Assembly (NCBI GenBank): GCA_002747395.1
Contig: PDPE01000013.1
Location: 1 to 38,369 of the forward strand
Reading direction: 5' to 3'
Origin: Pseudomonadota bacterium
GTDB taxonomy: Bacteria > Pseudomonadota > Gammaproteobacteria > Pseudomonadales > Oleiphilaceae
Length of the DNA: 38,369 nt
The notes beneath the pieces are model-generated. The model was not told the origin of the DNA. It did no database searches and worked only from the letters and a program-made list of their open reading frames with translations. Both the position numbers and the translations under genes were made by a program. The first letter of the stretch is position 1. Every line of letters begins with the position of its first letter. Positions 27,551 through 37,046 of this stretch are shown here, one piece after another.

Positions 27551-28462
27551 TCAGTCCGGGTTTTCGCTCTCCGGCAATGAATTCCGCATACCTCTTTGCA
27601 AGCGAACAGTTGCACGCCGATTGCGTGCCCGATCAGATTTGGTTTTATTGCTCGCCGCCGGATAGCGCTCACCATGATAGCGGGTGGTGATCAAATCTGG
27701 AGAAATGCCGTGCTCGACCAGGTAGGCTGTCACTGCCTCCGCCCGACTTCTGGACAGTCGTCTGTTCGCAATACGACGACCACTGGCATCCGCATGACCG
27801 TCGACAAAAACAGTCGATACGGTTTTATCCGCGTTGACATAGAGGATAACTTTGTCCAGCGCCTTTTTATGGCGGCTGGTCAATGCAAACTTGTCAGACT
27901 TGAACAACAGCGAGGTTCGCTCTACCTGCCTGAAGTTGACCGGTAGCAATGTACCAACGCAGGCCAGATAGTCATTATAAAACTGCGAAAAGTTAACCGG
28001 GTTAATCCGAACTCGAATACGATCTTCCGAATACCACGCCTTTCTGGTCAGTGTTGGCATCAAACCATCCAGCAGGCCGGCCATCATGTTACTGGATTCG
28101 CGCTGGCCTACCGTGACAGGCCGTGCAGATTTGACAACCTTGACAAAGCCCAGATCCCGCACCTGGCGACCAGGCGACCAGTCCGGTGCTTCCAATACCA
28201 ACGCAGCTTTCCCCGCCTGCATCGGGCTTTTGGTTGTTTCCAGATAAAATTTTAGCGTTTCTCCCGCTTCGTGATAAAAAACCCCTTTGCCAAACCTGGG
28301 AATGGTGTGGGTAAGGCTGCATTCAAATATGGAGGCAGAGTGATACCATTGGCTGTCCTCGATACCGGCAGCATAGGTGAGTATGCCGGCCCGGGATACC
28401 ATTGATGGCAAGATCAACCAAACAAGCAGTAAAAACCTGCAGCAGACAGACCGGGTTACCAT
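27551..28462 (-). CDS. motY: Sodium-type flagellar motor T-ring protein MotY
   Basis: 303 residues with a signal peptide (VCCRFLLLVWLILPSMVSRA), so periplasmic. The N-terminal domain (SIFECSLTHTIPRFGKGVFYHEAGE, LEAPDWSPGRQVRDLGF) matches the MotY-specific fold that binds the basal body. The C-terminal OmpA-like peptidoglycan-binding domain reads VFVDGHADASGRRIANRRLSRSRAEAV and NRRATVRL. MotY forms the T ring that holds stators in Vibrio and Pseudomonas polar flagella. ATG 28462 has GGAA 8 nt upstream and gives a normal signal peptide; ATG 28489 would add nine residues. Position between argG and pyrC agrees with pseudomonads. Confidence 0.93.
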   Translation of the reverse strand: MVTRSVCCRFLLLVWLILPSMVSRAGILTYAAGIEDSQWYHSASIFECSLTHTIPRFGKGVFYHEAGETLKFYLETTKSPMQAGKAALVLEAPDWSPGRQVRDLGFVKVVKSARPVTVGQRESSNMMAGLLDGLMPTLTRKAWYSEDRIRVRINPVNFSQFYNDYLACVGTLLPVNFRQVERTSLLFKSDKFALTSRHKKALDKVILYVNADKTVSTVFVDGHADASGRRIANRRLSRSRAEAVTAYLVEHGISPDLITTRYHGERYPAASNKTKSDRARNRRATVRLQRGMRNSLPESENPD

Positions 28463-28658
28463 TTGGACATTTCCGTATTGAATCGACATGACAAGCGCTA
28501 TAACTAACCAAAAGATTTACGTTGAGCAACAAAAACACCTTGCAACAGTAACGCGAGCATAAATCATGCCGGGAATTATGTTGCCGGTTTTGAGATGCGA
28601 CATCACATTTGTTCCGGGTAAATGATACAATTGCTCTCTTTACCACCTTTCATTTAAC

Positions 28659-28706
28659 AATACCTTTTGAATTTCATTGAATAATACCCTTTGAATTGCT
28701 GAATGA
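28659..28706. repeat. Tandem 24-bp imperfect duplication before pyrC
   Basis: AATACCYTTTGAATT begins at 28659 and at 28683; the identity fades in the second half of the unit. It lies in the divergent motY-pyrC gap, ending 24 bp before the pyrC start. Confidence 0.65.
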
Positions 28707-28730
28707 ACCCGACAAATCAGGAGCTACCCT

Positions 28731-29765
28731 ATGTCTACATTGGTTATTGACCGACCAGACGACTGGCACTTGCACCTTAGAGACGGCCCGGCGCTGAAAG
28801 ATACTGTCGCCGCCAGTGCACGCTATTTCGGCAGAGCCGTAGTGATGCCAAACCTTACTCCACCGGTGGCCTCGGCGGCGGATGCGCTGGTCTATTATCA
28901 TCGCATTGTTCAATGCCGTCCTGATACAAGTCGATTTGCTCCGCTTATGACACTCTATTTGACCGACAATACCACCCCGGAAGAAATTGACCTCGCTGCA
29001 AATGACGAAAAAATTGTCGCCTGCAAACTCTACCCCGCAGGTGCGACCACCAATTCAGACTCGGGCGTAACCAACATAGAGAAAGTATTCCCGATTCTTG
29101 AGAGAATGGCTGAAAAGGGCCTGCTGCTTCTTGTTCATGGTGAGGTGACAACCAATGAAGTGGATATTTTTGACAGGGAAAAACAGTTTATCGCCGGAAC
29201 CCTGAGTAAAATTGTCAGCCAGATTCCTGATCTGAAAGTAGTGCTGGAACATATTACCACCAAAGAGGCAGTAGAGTTTGTTCAAAGCTCGGGACAAAAC
29301 CTGGCCGCTACAATTACCCCTCATCATTTACTGTTTAACAGAAACCATATGCTGGTTGGCGGTATTCGTCCCCATTTCTACTGCCTCCCGATATTGAAAC
29401 GAAACACACACCAGCAGGCACTGCAGGAAGCCGCAACCAGTGGCAATCCAAAATTCTTTCTGGGCACAGATTCCGCCCCTCATGTGGTGGGGAAAAAAGA
29501 AAGTGTCTGCGGTTGTGCGGGCTGCTTTTCAGCATACTCCGCCATCGAGCTCTACGCTGAAGTATTCGATTCTCTGGGCGCGTTAGACAAACTCGAAGCA
29601 TTCGCCAGCCACTATGGCCCTGATTTTTATGGCATGCCGAGAAACCGGGACAAAATTACGCTGGTGAAAGAACCCTGGGTAGTTCCGAACGACTTCTCTC
29701 TGGGAGCTGACAGGGTTATCCCGGTCAAGGCAGGTGAAACACTCCAATGGCAAGTTAAATTATGA
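28731..29765 (+). CDS. pyrC: Dihydroorotase, class II
   Basis: 344 residues; closes carbamoyl-aspartate to dihydroorotate in pyrimidine synthesis. Zinc ligands are visible: H13 and H15 in WHLHLRDG, the carboxylated lysine in CKLYPAG, histidines in LLVHGEV and LEHITT, and the aspartate in LGTDSAPH. Length and motifs match E. coli PyrC (348). AGGAG stands 7 nt before the ATG. The stop overlaps the rnt start (ATGA), so the two are coupled. Confidence 0.96.
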   Translation: MSTLVIDRPDDWHLHLRDGPALKDTVAASARYFGRAVVMPNLTPPVASAADALVYYHRIVQCRPDTSRFAPLMTLYLTDNTTPEEIDLAANDEKIVACKLYPAGATTNSDSGVTNIEKVFPILERMAEKGLLLLVHGEVTTNEVDIFDREKQFIAGTLSKIVSQIPDLKVVLEHITTKEAVEFVQSSGQNLAATITPHHLLFNRNHMLVGGIRPHFYCLPILKRNTHQQALQEAATSGNPKFFLGTDSAPHVVGKKESVCGCAGCFSAYSAIELYAEVFDSLGALDKLEAFASHYGPDFYGMPRNRDKITLVKEPWVVPNDFSLGADRVIPVKAGETLQWQVKL

Positions 29766-30409
29766 GTCACATAGATATGGATTTGGACTCAAAACACCCG
29801 ATGTCTCATCGTTTTCGCGGTTTTTTGCCTATTGTGGTCGATGTCGAAACAGCAGGGTTTAACTGCAGAACAGATGCCTTGCTTGAATTGGCAGCTATTA
29901 TCATCCACATGGATGAATCTGGCAAAATCTATCCGGGAGAGGAAATATATTGCCATATCAAGCCTTTTGAAGGAGCAAATATTGAACAGTCTGCCCTGGA
30001 CTTTACCGGCATAGACCCATATAACCCGCTTCGTATGGCACAAACCGAAACCGAGGCGCTACAAGAAATGTTCAAACCCGTGCGCAAGGCGGTCAAGGAC
30101 ATGGACTGCTCTCGCGCCATACTGGTTGGCCACAATTCATTTTTTGATCACGGTTTCATCAATGCCGCTGCAGAGCGCAACAAAATAAAACGCAACCCGT
30201 TCCATCCTTTTTCAACCTTCGATACCGCAACACTGGCGGGCCTGGCGTACGGCCAGACCGTCCTGGCCAGGGCCTGTTCAGAAGCCGGCATTGAATTTGA
30301 CAACAAAGAAGCTCACAACGCACTTTACGATGCACAAAAAACCGCTGAACTCTTTTGCACTATCGTCAACAAATGGCGAGCGATGGGGGGGTTGCAAGAA
30401 TGTTTTTAA
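29762..30409 (+). CDS. rnt: Ribonuclease T
   Basis: 215-residue 3'-5' exoribonuclease of the DEDDh type that trims tRNA and other stable RNA ends. Catalytic residues are in [10 protein letters not shown] (D, E), [11 protein letters not shown] (D) and [15 protein letters not shown] (H, D). [11 protein letters not shown] is a conserved block. It overlaps pyrC by 4 nt and ends at a clear intrinsic terminator, so pyrC-rnt is a two-gene operon. Length matches E. coli RNase T (215). Confidence 0.95.
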   Translation: MSHIDMDLDSKHPMSHRFRGFLPIVVDVETAGFNCRTDALLELAAIIIHMDESGKIYPGEEIYCHIKPFEGANIEQSALDFTGIDPYNPLRMAQTETEALQEMFKPVRKAVKDMDCSRAILVGHNSFFDHGFINAAAERNKIKRNPFHPFSTFDTATLAGLAYGQTVLARACSEAGIEFDNKEAHNALYDAQKTAELFCTIVNKWRAMGGLQECF

Positions 30410-30416
30410 AAGCAAG

Positions 30417-30441
30417 ACCGCTCTCGGTAAGAGCGGTTTTA
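30417..30441 (+). terminator. Rho-independent terminator of pyrC-rnt
   Basis: ACCGCTCT-CGGTA-AGAGCGGT followed by TTT, 8 bp after the rnt stop. Confidence 0.85.
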
Positions 30442-30581
30442 CAATCAAGGCCGATCATACATCAAGCAGAAGGCTGAATTACTTCAGCCACCTGCTCACA
30501 CTACCGGGCATACAGTTCCGTACCACGGAGGTTTATGTTACCAATTCAGGCCAGGGAGCATTGATTGGCGAAAAGCCTCGA

Positions 30582-31184
30582 TTACAGGCCTTCCGCTTCT
30601 TCAGCCAGGTAAGATGCAACGCCATCTGGTGAAGCATCCATACCCTTATCACCTTTTTTCCAGCCAGCCGGACACACTTCGCCGTGCTCTTCATGGAACT
30701 GTAACGCATCAACCAGACGAATCAGCTCATCCATGTTACGACCAAGTGGCAAGTCATTGACGATTTGTGAGCGAACATTACCTTCCATATCAATAAGGAA
30801 AGCACCACGGAATGCCACGCCACCTTCAGACTCAACATCATAGGCCTTGCAAATGTCGTGATTGAGGTCAGCAGCCAACGTATAGTTGACCGGCCCGATG
30901 CCACCCTGGCCAACAGGCGTGTTTCTCCAGGCATTATGGGTGAAATGAGAATCAATCGATACCCCGACCACTTCCACATTTCTTTCTTTAAAGGCTTCAA
31001 TTCGGTGATCCAGGGCAATCAGCTCGGATGGGCATACAAAAGTAAAATCCAGAGGATAGAAAAAGACAAGACCGTATTTACCCTTGATTGCTGCGGACAA
31101 CGTATATTCATCCACAATCTGTCCATCAGCCAAAACGGCAGGAACGGTAAAATCCGGTGCAGGCTTTCCAACAAGTACACTCAT
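30582..31184 (-). CDS. Typical 2-Cys peroxiredoxin (AhpC/TSA family)
   Basis: 200 residues; reduces H2O2 and organic peroxides with a dithiol partner. The peroxidatic cysteine is C51 in DFTFVCPSE and the resolving cysteine C171 in GEVCPAGWKKGDKGM; the tail ASYLAEEAEGL is the C-terminal helix of Prx1/AhpC types. An equivalent gene follows rnt in Pseudomonas. The upstream region holds two inverted repeats (31288-31308 and 31352-31423), so it probably has its own regulated promoter; I see no clear OxyR motif. Confidence 0.93.
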   Translation of the reverse strand: MSVLVGKPAPDFTVPAVLADGQIVDEYTLSAAIKGKYGLVFFYPLDFTFVCPSELIALDHRIEAFKERNVEVVGVSIDSHFTHNAWRNTPVGQGGIGPVNYTLAADLNHDICKAYDVESEGGVAFRGAFLIDMEGNVRSQIVNDLPLGRNMDELIRLVDALQFHEEHGEVCPAGWKKGDKGMDASPDGVASYLAEEAEGL

Positions 31185-31287
31185 TCTTTAATTTCTCCAA
31201 TGTTTTTTTAAAATCAGCACGCTCAGGTCAAACAGGAAGGCCAGTCAACCCGGGTGATCAAGAGGCTGGAACAAACCAACGATGCAG

Positions 31288-31308
31288 TTCATCCAATCTG
31301 GATGAACA
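31288..31308. promoter_or_regulatory. Perfect 9-bp inverted repeat, candidate operator
   Basis: GTTCATCCA and TGGATGAAC flank ATC. It lies 104 bp upstream of the peroxiredoxin start with no T-run, which suggests a protein-binding site or leader hairpin. Confidence 0.4.
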
Positions 31309-31351
31309 ATCATAGCGCCGAAACAGGCAATTGAATAGCAAAAAACCGATA

Positions 31352-31423
31352 GATTCTGTCAATACCTCACATAGCCCACAGCTATAAAGCAGTTTCTGAT
31401 AACGATTCACATTTGACAGAATC
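31352..31423. repeat. 11-bp inverted repeat pair (GATTCTGTCAA)
   Basis: GATTCTGTCAA at 31352-31362 and its exact complement TTGACAGAATC at 31413-31423, 50 bp apart. Both arms hold TTGACA, one on each strand, so each might act as a -35 box. Confidence 0.6.
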
Positions 31424-31475
31424 AATACTGAACAAGCGAAGACTCACCTGCAGGAAACAACAAGAACCTGCAGGT

Positions 31476-31506
31476 AAAACAGGGAGAGCCGAAGAAGCCG
31501 ACTCTC
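31476..31506 (-). terminator. Terminator of phaB
   Basis: On the minus strand GAGAGTCG pairs with CGGCTCTC (one T-G wobble) around a 7-nt loop, followed by CCTGTTTT, starting 11 bp after the phaB stop. A second inverted repeat with arms ACCTGCAGG / CCTGCAGGT follows at 31446-31475. Confidence 0.6.
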
Positions 31507-31516
31507 GCCCGAAAGC

Positions 31517-32263
31517 CTAGTACATATGCTGGCCACCATTGATGGCCAAATTGGAGCCTGTGATAAAACCGGCACCCTCACCAGCCAGAAATGCAACAGC
31601 ATCGGCAATCTCGGCGGGCTCTGCCAATCGACCAACGGGAATCTGTGCAATAATCTGATTACGAATGGACTCTTCAATTTTCATTACCATTGGAGTCCCC
31701 ACATAACCGGGAGAAACCGTATTTACGGTAATACCCTTACGGGCTACCTCCTGGGCCAGTGCTTTGGTAAAACCGTGCACACCTGCCTTGGCTGCAGAAT
31801 AGTTAACCTGGCCAAACTGGCCTTTTTGTCCGTTGATAGACGAAATGTTGATAATACGACCGTACTGCTTTTCAAGCATTCCATCAAGAAACTGTTTGGT
31901 GACATAGAAGATGCTGTTCATATTGGTGGACATAACTGCATCCCACTTATCAACCCCCATTTTCTTCATCACGGCATCCCGGGTAATGCCTGCGTTGTTA
32001 ACGACCACGTCAACGGTACCAAACTTTTCTTTAATTTCGGCTGCGGCAGCTTCACAGGATTCATAGTCGCCCACATTCATGCAGACCACTTCTATGTCAT
32101 AGCCTTTTTCTTTCTCTGCGGCTTGCCACGCTTCTGCCACGTCCTTTTTACCCGGTGAGCTATAGGTGGCAATTACCTTGTAGCCATCACTTGCCAGCTT
32201 CTGACAAATTGCTGATCCTATGCCACCCGTACCACCTGTTACCAATGCTAAATGGTTGCTCAT
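31517..32263 (-). CDS. phaB: Acetoacetyl-CoA reductase
   Basis: 248-residue short-chain dehydrogenase that makes (R)-3-hydroxybutyryl-CoA with NADPH for polyhydroxybutyrate. Motifs: cofactor loop VTGGTGGIGSAIC, VVNNAGITRD, catalytic Ser and Tyr in INISSINGQKGQFGQVNYSAAKAG, and the NINGQKGQ-like segment and ending INGGQHMY distinctive of PhaB over FabG. AAGGAG stands 8 nt before ATG 32263. No phaA or phaC lies next to it in the window, so it is a solo gene here with its own terminator. A FabG-type specificity cannot be fully excluded. Confidence 0.9.
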   Translation of the reverse strand: MSNHLALVTGGTGGIGSAICQKLASDGYKVIATYSSPGKKDVAEAWQAAEKEKGYDIEVVCMNVGDYESCEAAAAEIKEKFGTVDVVVNNAGITRDAVMKKMGVDKWDAVMSTNMNSIFYVTKQFLDGMLEKQYGRIINISSINGQKGQFGQVNYSAAKAGVHGFTKALAQEVARKGITVNTVSPGYVGTPMVMKIEESIRNQIIAQIPVGRLAEPAEIADAVAFLAGEGAGFITGSNLAINGGQHMY

Positions 32264-32600
32264 CAATTATTCTCCTTAATCTGGTTTTTTGGATATAACG
32301 ATTTAAAAAACTCCACTAACAGAGTCACTACACTATGGTAAGGCCTCGATACCAAAGCCTCAACAATAAACCTGCTCATCCTGCTCATAATATCGGCCGG
32401 TAACCACTCACAACCTGCTGGTAACCAGCCCAAAAAACTTAAGAATCTTTAATTTCTTTATACCAATGGCATTGTGATAATTTTATGACCCATATCAACA
32501 ACAATGAACGATTCAACCATTCCAGGCAAACGCTTATACTTGTTAAACGCTGTGCGACCTCTGTCTACCTCATACTGAACCAATTACCCGGACACATCAT
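32264..32600. other. 337-bp divergent gap between phaB and the M16 protease
   Basis: Apart from the phaB ribosome-binding site and a tandem 9-bp duplication at 32371-32388, I see no gene, clear promoter or hairpin. It must contain the divergent promoters for the two flanking genes. Confidence 0.4.
32371..32388. repeat. Perfect tandem 9-bp duplication
   Basis: CCTGCTCAT occurs twice back to back (32371 and 32380). GGTAACCA also recurs twice just to the right. Confidence 0.7.
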
Positions 32601-35474
32601 ATGATATTTTTCGCAAAAAGGCCTGTTTTCTCCCTGTGCATTGTTTTAGGCACCCTGTTTTTTGGTTCTGCTGCTACCTCTTCATCACATTCTTTTTCCG
32701 TTCACAAGAGTCCAAACGACAAGCGAACCTATGAGGCTTTCGAACTGCCAAACCAAATGAAAGTCGTGATCATTTCCGACCCTGATACAGACAAATCCGC
32801 AGCAGCTTTGGACATAGCTGCAGGAAGTGGAAACGACCCCGATAACCGGCTTGGCTTTGCACACTTTCTCGAACACATGCTTTTCCTGGGAACAGAAAAA
32901 TACCCGGAGGCCGGGGAATACCAGGAATATATTGCCCGACACGGCGGCAATCACAACGCATACACCTCGTTTCAGCACACAAACTATTTTTTCGATATTG
33001 ACGCCAGGTTTTTTGAACAGGGTCTGGATCGGTTTTCACAACAATTTGTTTCTCCTTTATTCAATGAAACCTACGTGAATCGTGAACGAAACGCCGTACA
33101 CTCGGAATTTACCGCGAAAATCAAGGATGACTACCGCCGGAACCACGCGGCGTTCCGGGCCGCAATCAACCCCGAACACGCCTACAGCCGGTTTACCGTG
33201 GGTGACGCCAATACCCTTTCGAGCGATGATAATGCCCGGTTACGCGAGGATCTTGTCAAGTTCTACGAATCCAATTACTCAGCCAATCTGATGACATTGG
33301 CAGTTTACGGAAAAGAGGATATCAATACACTGAAACAATGGGTTACCAGCAGGTTTGGCGATGTAAAAAACCGGCACCTGCCAATGAAATCCCACCCGCA
33401 ACCTCTTTTCAGACAGAATACACTGCCACAGCTTCTGCAAATAACTCCCAATATGGACAAGATGTCCATGCAGTTATCTTTCTCGCTCCCCAGCCAGATG
33501 GAATATTTTCGAAACAAGCCGGACTACTACATTTCCAACCTGATCGGGCATGAGGGCGCTGGCAGTTTGTTGTCAGTGCTGAAAGAAAAAGGCTATGCCA
33601 ACTCTCTGAGCTCGGGAACGAGCATGGATACAGGCAATGAAGCGTTGTTTTCAATCAACTACCAGCTCACCCCGAAAGGACTGAAACACTGGCGTCATTG
33701 CATTGAACTGACGATGACCTGGATAGACCTGATTCGAACCGCTGGCAAGAAAAAATTCTACTTTGAAGAGCAAAAACAAATGCTCGACCTGGCCTTCAAG
33801 TTCCAGGAAAGGTCGACACCGTTCCATTTTGCAAGCCGGATAGCCAATGAAATGCATCAAAAGCCGATTAGTGAGGTGATCAGAGGAAGCTACCTGATGG
33901 AGCAATACAGCCCGGATCTTTATGACGATGTCCTGGCACACCTCACCCCTGAAAATGCTTTTGTTACATTAAGTGCGAAGGGACTCAAAACGGAAAGTAA
34001 AACAGAAAGATACGATACTGAATATAGCTTATCCTCTTTACCTCCAGAGATTTTTACTCCGAAAAAGGAATCGTATGCTCTGTTCAAACTGCCGGAAGAG
34101 AACGCATTCATCCCTTGGGATATCAGCATGACTGATAACAAGAGTATGTCAGTTCCAAAATTACTGGAAAAACAGAAAGGGTTCGAGTCCTGGTTCAGCT
34201 CTGATACCGATTTCAACACCCCAAAAAGCATCTACTATGTAAACCTGAGATCACCAATCGCTAACAACACACCACTGAATTCTGTCAAAACATCTCTCCT
34301 GGTAGAGCTATTGAAAGATGAGCTCACCGAATTCAGTTACCCGGCTTACCTCGCCGGTTTGAATTTTCAAGTCTATGGCCATGTAAGAGGCATTACAATT
34401 CGTATTGAAGGTTACCCGCAGAAACAATTTGTTTTGCTGAATAAAATACTGGGCACATTGACAAACCTGACTGTCAGACAAGAACGCTTGACCATCTATG
34501 CAGAAAAACTGAAGCGCTCCCTTGAAAATTCAGACAAAGGAAAACCTTACGAGCAAACAATCACAGAGGCAAGATTGCTCCTTACTTCACCACTATGGAG
34601 TGACCGGCAAAAGCTGGATGTGATAGACAAGGTCAATAAACGAAATCTCCAACAGTTCGCTTCCGAGTTGTTCGATGAAACAGAAATTGTCACCCTGAAC
34701 CACGGTAACACAGGAAGGGCAAACGCACTGAACCTCAATCAGCTGGTGAAAGCCTATATTTATAACCAGGCCAGACATGTCATCGTTCCCTCCGGAAAGG
34801 TCAGCCAATTAGGCGACAACGAACGAGCGATAAAACACATGGAGATTGATCATCCGGACACCAGCTATGTACTTCTTGTTCAGGGGCGTGATACCAGTTG
34901 GGATGAGAAGGCAAAGTTTGCCATTGCATCGCAGATTGCCGCAACCCGGTACTACCGGGAAATGCGAACCGAAAAACAGCTGGGTTATGTGGTGTTTGCA
35001 ATGCCATTCTCCATGTTTGAGGTTCCGGGCACAGGCTTTGTCGTGCAATCGCCAAAAGCGTCTCCACAGCTGATCCATCAGGAAACAAGAAACTTTCTTG
35101 CTCGATTTATCTCGCTTGTTGCCGCTATGGACGAATCGAAATTTGAACAAAACAAACAGGCAATCATAAGCAACCTGCTGCAAAAAGACACAAGATTAAC
35201 GCAACGAAGCAATCGTTACTGGACAGAAATCGACCGTTCTATCAAAGATTTTAATAGCCGGGAACTCCTTGCTGAAGCCATTCAAAGAACGAGCAAGGAA
35301 TCATTCATGCAATTCATTGAAGAAGTACTTGAGCATCCAGGCAGAAACCTGCTGGTTATCAGCACGGGGAAAAACAAACAGGTTGCAGAAACCATAAGTG
35401 GTCAGGATCAGTTTGAGGGTTTTGAGGTCATAACAGATAAAGCACGGTTTATAAAAAACAAAACGTTTTTCTAA
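32601..35474 (+). CDS. Protease III / insulinase-type M16 zinc peptidase, periplasmic
   Basis: 957 residues, close to E. coli pitrilysin (962). The N-terminus is a signal peptide (RPVFSLCIVLGTLFFGSAA). The active M16 domain has the inverted zinc motif in FAHFLEHMLFLGTEKYP (HxxEH) and the third ligand in ERNAVHSEF; GGNHNAYTSFQHTNYFF is the usual substrate-binding block. The remaining inactive repeats span ~300-950, with the exosite-like RTEKQLGYVVFA near 800. It degrades small peptides in the periplasm. It stands alone, convergent with exonuclease I. Pitrilysin (ptrA) is the likely orthologue, but orthology was not tested. Confidence 0.92.
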   Translation: MIFFAKRPVFSLCIVLGTLFFGSAATSSSHSFSVHKSPNDKRTYEAFELPNQMKVVIISDPDTDKSAAALDIAAGSGNDPDNRLGFAHFLEHMLFLGTEKYPEAGEYQEYIARHGGNHNAYTSFQHTNYFFDIDARFFEQGLDRFSQQFVSPLFNETYVNRERNAVHSEFTAKIKDDYRRNHAAFRAAINPEHAYSRFTVGDANTLSSDDNARLREDLVKFYESNYSANLMTLAVYGKEDINTLKQWVTSRFGDVKNRHLPMKSHPQPLFRQNTLPQLLQITPNMDKMSMQLSFSLPSQMEYFRNKPDYYISNLIGHEGAGSLLSVLKEKGYANSLSSGTSMDTGNEALFSINYQLTPKGLKHWRHCIELTMTWIDLIRTAGKKKFYFEEQKQMLDLAFKFQERSTPFHFASRIANEMHQKPISEVIRGSYLMEQYSPDLYDDVLAHLTPENAFVTLSAKGLKTESKTERYDTEYSLSSLPPEIFTPKKESYALFKLPEENAFIPWDISMTDNKSMSVPKLLEKQKGFESWFSSDTDFNTPKSIYYVNLRSPIANNTPLNSVKTSLLVELLKDELTEFSYPAYLAGLNFQVYGHVRGITIRIEGYPQKQFVLLNKILGTLTNLTVRQERLTIYAEKLKRSLENSDKGKPYEQTITEARLLLTSPLWSDRQKLDVIDKVNKRNLQQFASELFDETEIVTLNHGNTGRANALNLNQLVKAYIYNQARHVIVPSGKVSQLGDNERAIKHMEIDHPDTSYVLLVQGRDTSWDEKAKFAIASQIAATRYYREMRTEKQLGYVVFAMPFSMFEVPGTGFVVQSPKASPQLIHQETRNFLARFISLVAAMDESKFEQNKQAIISNLLQKDTRLTQRSNRYWTEIDRSIKDFNSRELLAEAIQRTSKESFMQFIEEVLEHPGRNLLVISTGKNKQVAETISGQDQFEGFEVITDKARFIKNKTFF

Positions 35475-35495
35475 ACCATTTTTCAGGCTGAATCC

Positions 35496-35518
35496 GGCTC
35501 GGACAAATGATCCGGGCC
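35496..35518. terminator. Possible bidirectional terminator hairpin
   Basis: GGCTCGGA and TCCGGGCC pair with one T-G wobble around a 7-nt loop in the 71-bp gap between the converging protease and exonuclease genes. The T-run is poor. Confidence 0.4.
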
Positions 35519-35545
35519 TTGCATCCTTACCCGAATAAAAGCAGA

Positions 35546-37006
35546 TTAATAAGGAAAAATCGATTCGGCATAGTATTTCAGCTCTTCAAGTATATGCCTG
35601 TCATTTTCCTTCATTTGCGACTGGACTGCCAGGCCTTCAAGCGTGGAAAAAAACGCATCAAAGCCCAACAGGCCGTCTTGTGTGCCAGTGCCAGAAAAAA
35701 GCCGATTTCTTTTATGTCGCTCCCAGCGTTCATACTCGTCCTCTTCAAGCAGATCGGGGAAGTTTCTGGCCTTGAGCCTGAACACCAACTCTGCCAACCT
35801 GGAATCATGGAAGTTGATTCCGACCGGGCTGTTACCATTCACCAGCAACGCTCTCACCTGCGACATCATTCTTTTATCGTGATCATCAAAAAAACCACCA
35901 GAATAAAGCATAAACTCGGGATCAGACTCCTTAAACCGGTCAGCCAGTGCCGGGTCATTAAATACTTCCTGAATTTTTTCCTCAAGCGAGGGATTAGACC
36001 TCAAAGTGTGAATATGCTCTCGTAACACACTGCCATTGAGGTTCAGTGCTGACAAGTGGTCAGAAGACAGTTTTGCCATCATGGAGGTCGGCGCTAACAC
36101 CGGACACTTGTTAATATGGACTGTTTTTAACCCGATACGTTCGACACCTTCTGGCAAATCTTCCCGGGCTGTAAAAACAGCGAGCCTGATTTCTTCTACC
36201 GTTTTGGTATACAGCAGTTCCGGGCTTTGCCTCAAATCAAAAACGACCACTCCATTATTATTTACCGGATGTCTGGCCAATGGATAGACTACAGCACAAG
36301 ACCCGACGGACGCCGGATATCGGGAAGAAACGTGTAACAAGGGCTTGTTTGCATTGTCGTGTAGCAACTGCTGTACTTTTCTTTTGAGTCTGTGCTGGAA
36401 GACAAAGTCATAAAGCTCAGGGCACCGCTGTTTTATCAGACGGGCAAGTTCGATCGTGGCATACACATCTGACATGGCATCATGGGCCTGTGTGTGCCCG
36501 ATACCATTCTCGGCAGTCAACTCTTCCAATCGAAAACTCGGGGCTCCGTCCTCTTTTCGAGGCCAGATTATTGCTTCCGGCTGAAGCACATAAACCAGTC
36601 TGACCAGATCAATCACATCCCAGCGTGAATTCCCGTTTTGCCATTCCCGAGCATAAGGATCAAAAAGATTTCGATAAAGGGCGTATCGGGTAACCTCGTC
36701 GTCAAACCGGATGCTGTTATAACCCGCCACGCAAGTGCCCGGCTGACTGAAAATTTCGTTTATTGTGCTGATAAACTCGAATTCCGAGACCCCGTTTCGC
36801 GCCGCGAATTGTGGCGTGATACCTGTAATCAGGCAGGCCTCGGGGTTGGGAAGATAATCATCTGATGGCTGACAATAAATAGTAACCGGTTCACTGACGA
36901 TGTTGAGGTCAAAATCAGTACGAACACCGGCGAATTGAGCGGGCCTGTCAACCTTGGGGTTGGCACCGAATGTTTCGTAGTCATGCCAAAAGATAGAGTC
37001 ATTCAT
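35546..37006 (-). CDS. sbcB: Exodeoxyribonuclease I
   Basis: 486-residue single-strand 3'-5' DNA exonuclease used in recombination and mismatch repair (also xonA). The DEDD catalytic domain has D9 and E11 in FWHDYETFG, GYNSIRFDDEVTRYALYRNLFDPYAREW, and AHDAMSDVYATIELA. The SH3-like and helical domains follow (to ~486), with RNLFDPYAREWQ-type and HKRNRLF segments conserved. I start at ATG 37006, which matches the family; an upstream in-frame start at 37072 would add residues with no counterpart. It follows the exported LADEEMSEMTGQ protein on the same strand by 40 bp, so co-transcription is possible though functionally odd. Confidence 0.93.
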   Translation of the reverse strand: MNDSIFWHDYETFGANPKVDRPAQFAGVRTDFDLNIVSEPVTIYCQPSDDYLPNPEACLITGITPQFAARNGVSEFEFISTINEIFSQPGTCVAGYNSIRFDDEVTRYALYRNLFDPYAREWQNGNSRWDVIDLVRLVYVLQPEAIIWPRKEDGAPSFRLEELTAENGIGHTQAHDAMSDVYATIELARLIKQRCPELYDFVFQHRLKRKVQQLLHDNANKPLLHVSSRYPASVGSCAVVYPLARHPVNNNGVVVFDLRQSPELLYTKTVEEIRLAVFTAREDLPEGVERIGLKTVHINKCPVLAPTSMMAKLSSDHLSALNLNGSVLREHIHTLRSNPSLEEKIQEVFNDPALADRFKESDPEFMLYSGGFFDDHDKRMMSQVRALLVNGNSPVGINFHDSRLAELVFRLKARNFPDLLEEDEYERWERHKRNRLFSGTGTQDGLLGFDAFFSTLEGLAVQSQMKENDRHILEELKYYAESIFPY

Positions 37007-37046
37007 TGACGTTGAACTTCCTGAAAAGAAAAGTGTGGCCGAGTGC

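Larger units (their letters stand above)
31185..31516. promoter_or_regulatory. 332-bp gap upstream of the peroxiredoxin gene
   Basis: No gene is seen. From right to left on the minus strand it holds the phaB terminator (31476-31506), an ACCTGCAGG inverted repeat (31446-31475), an 11-bp inverted repeat pair (31352-31362 and 31413-31423) whose left arm contains a minus-strand TTGACA suited as a -35 element, and a 9-bp inverted repeat (31288-31308). These are likely control elements of the peroxiredoxin gene. Confidence 0.45.
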
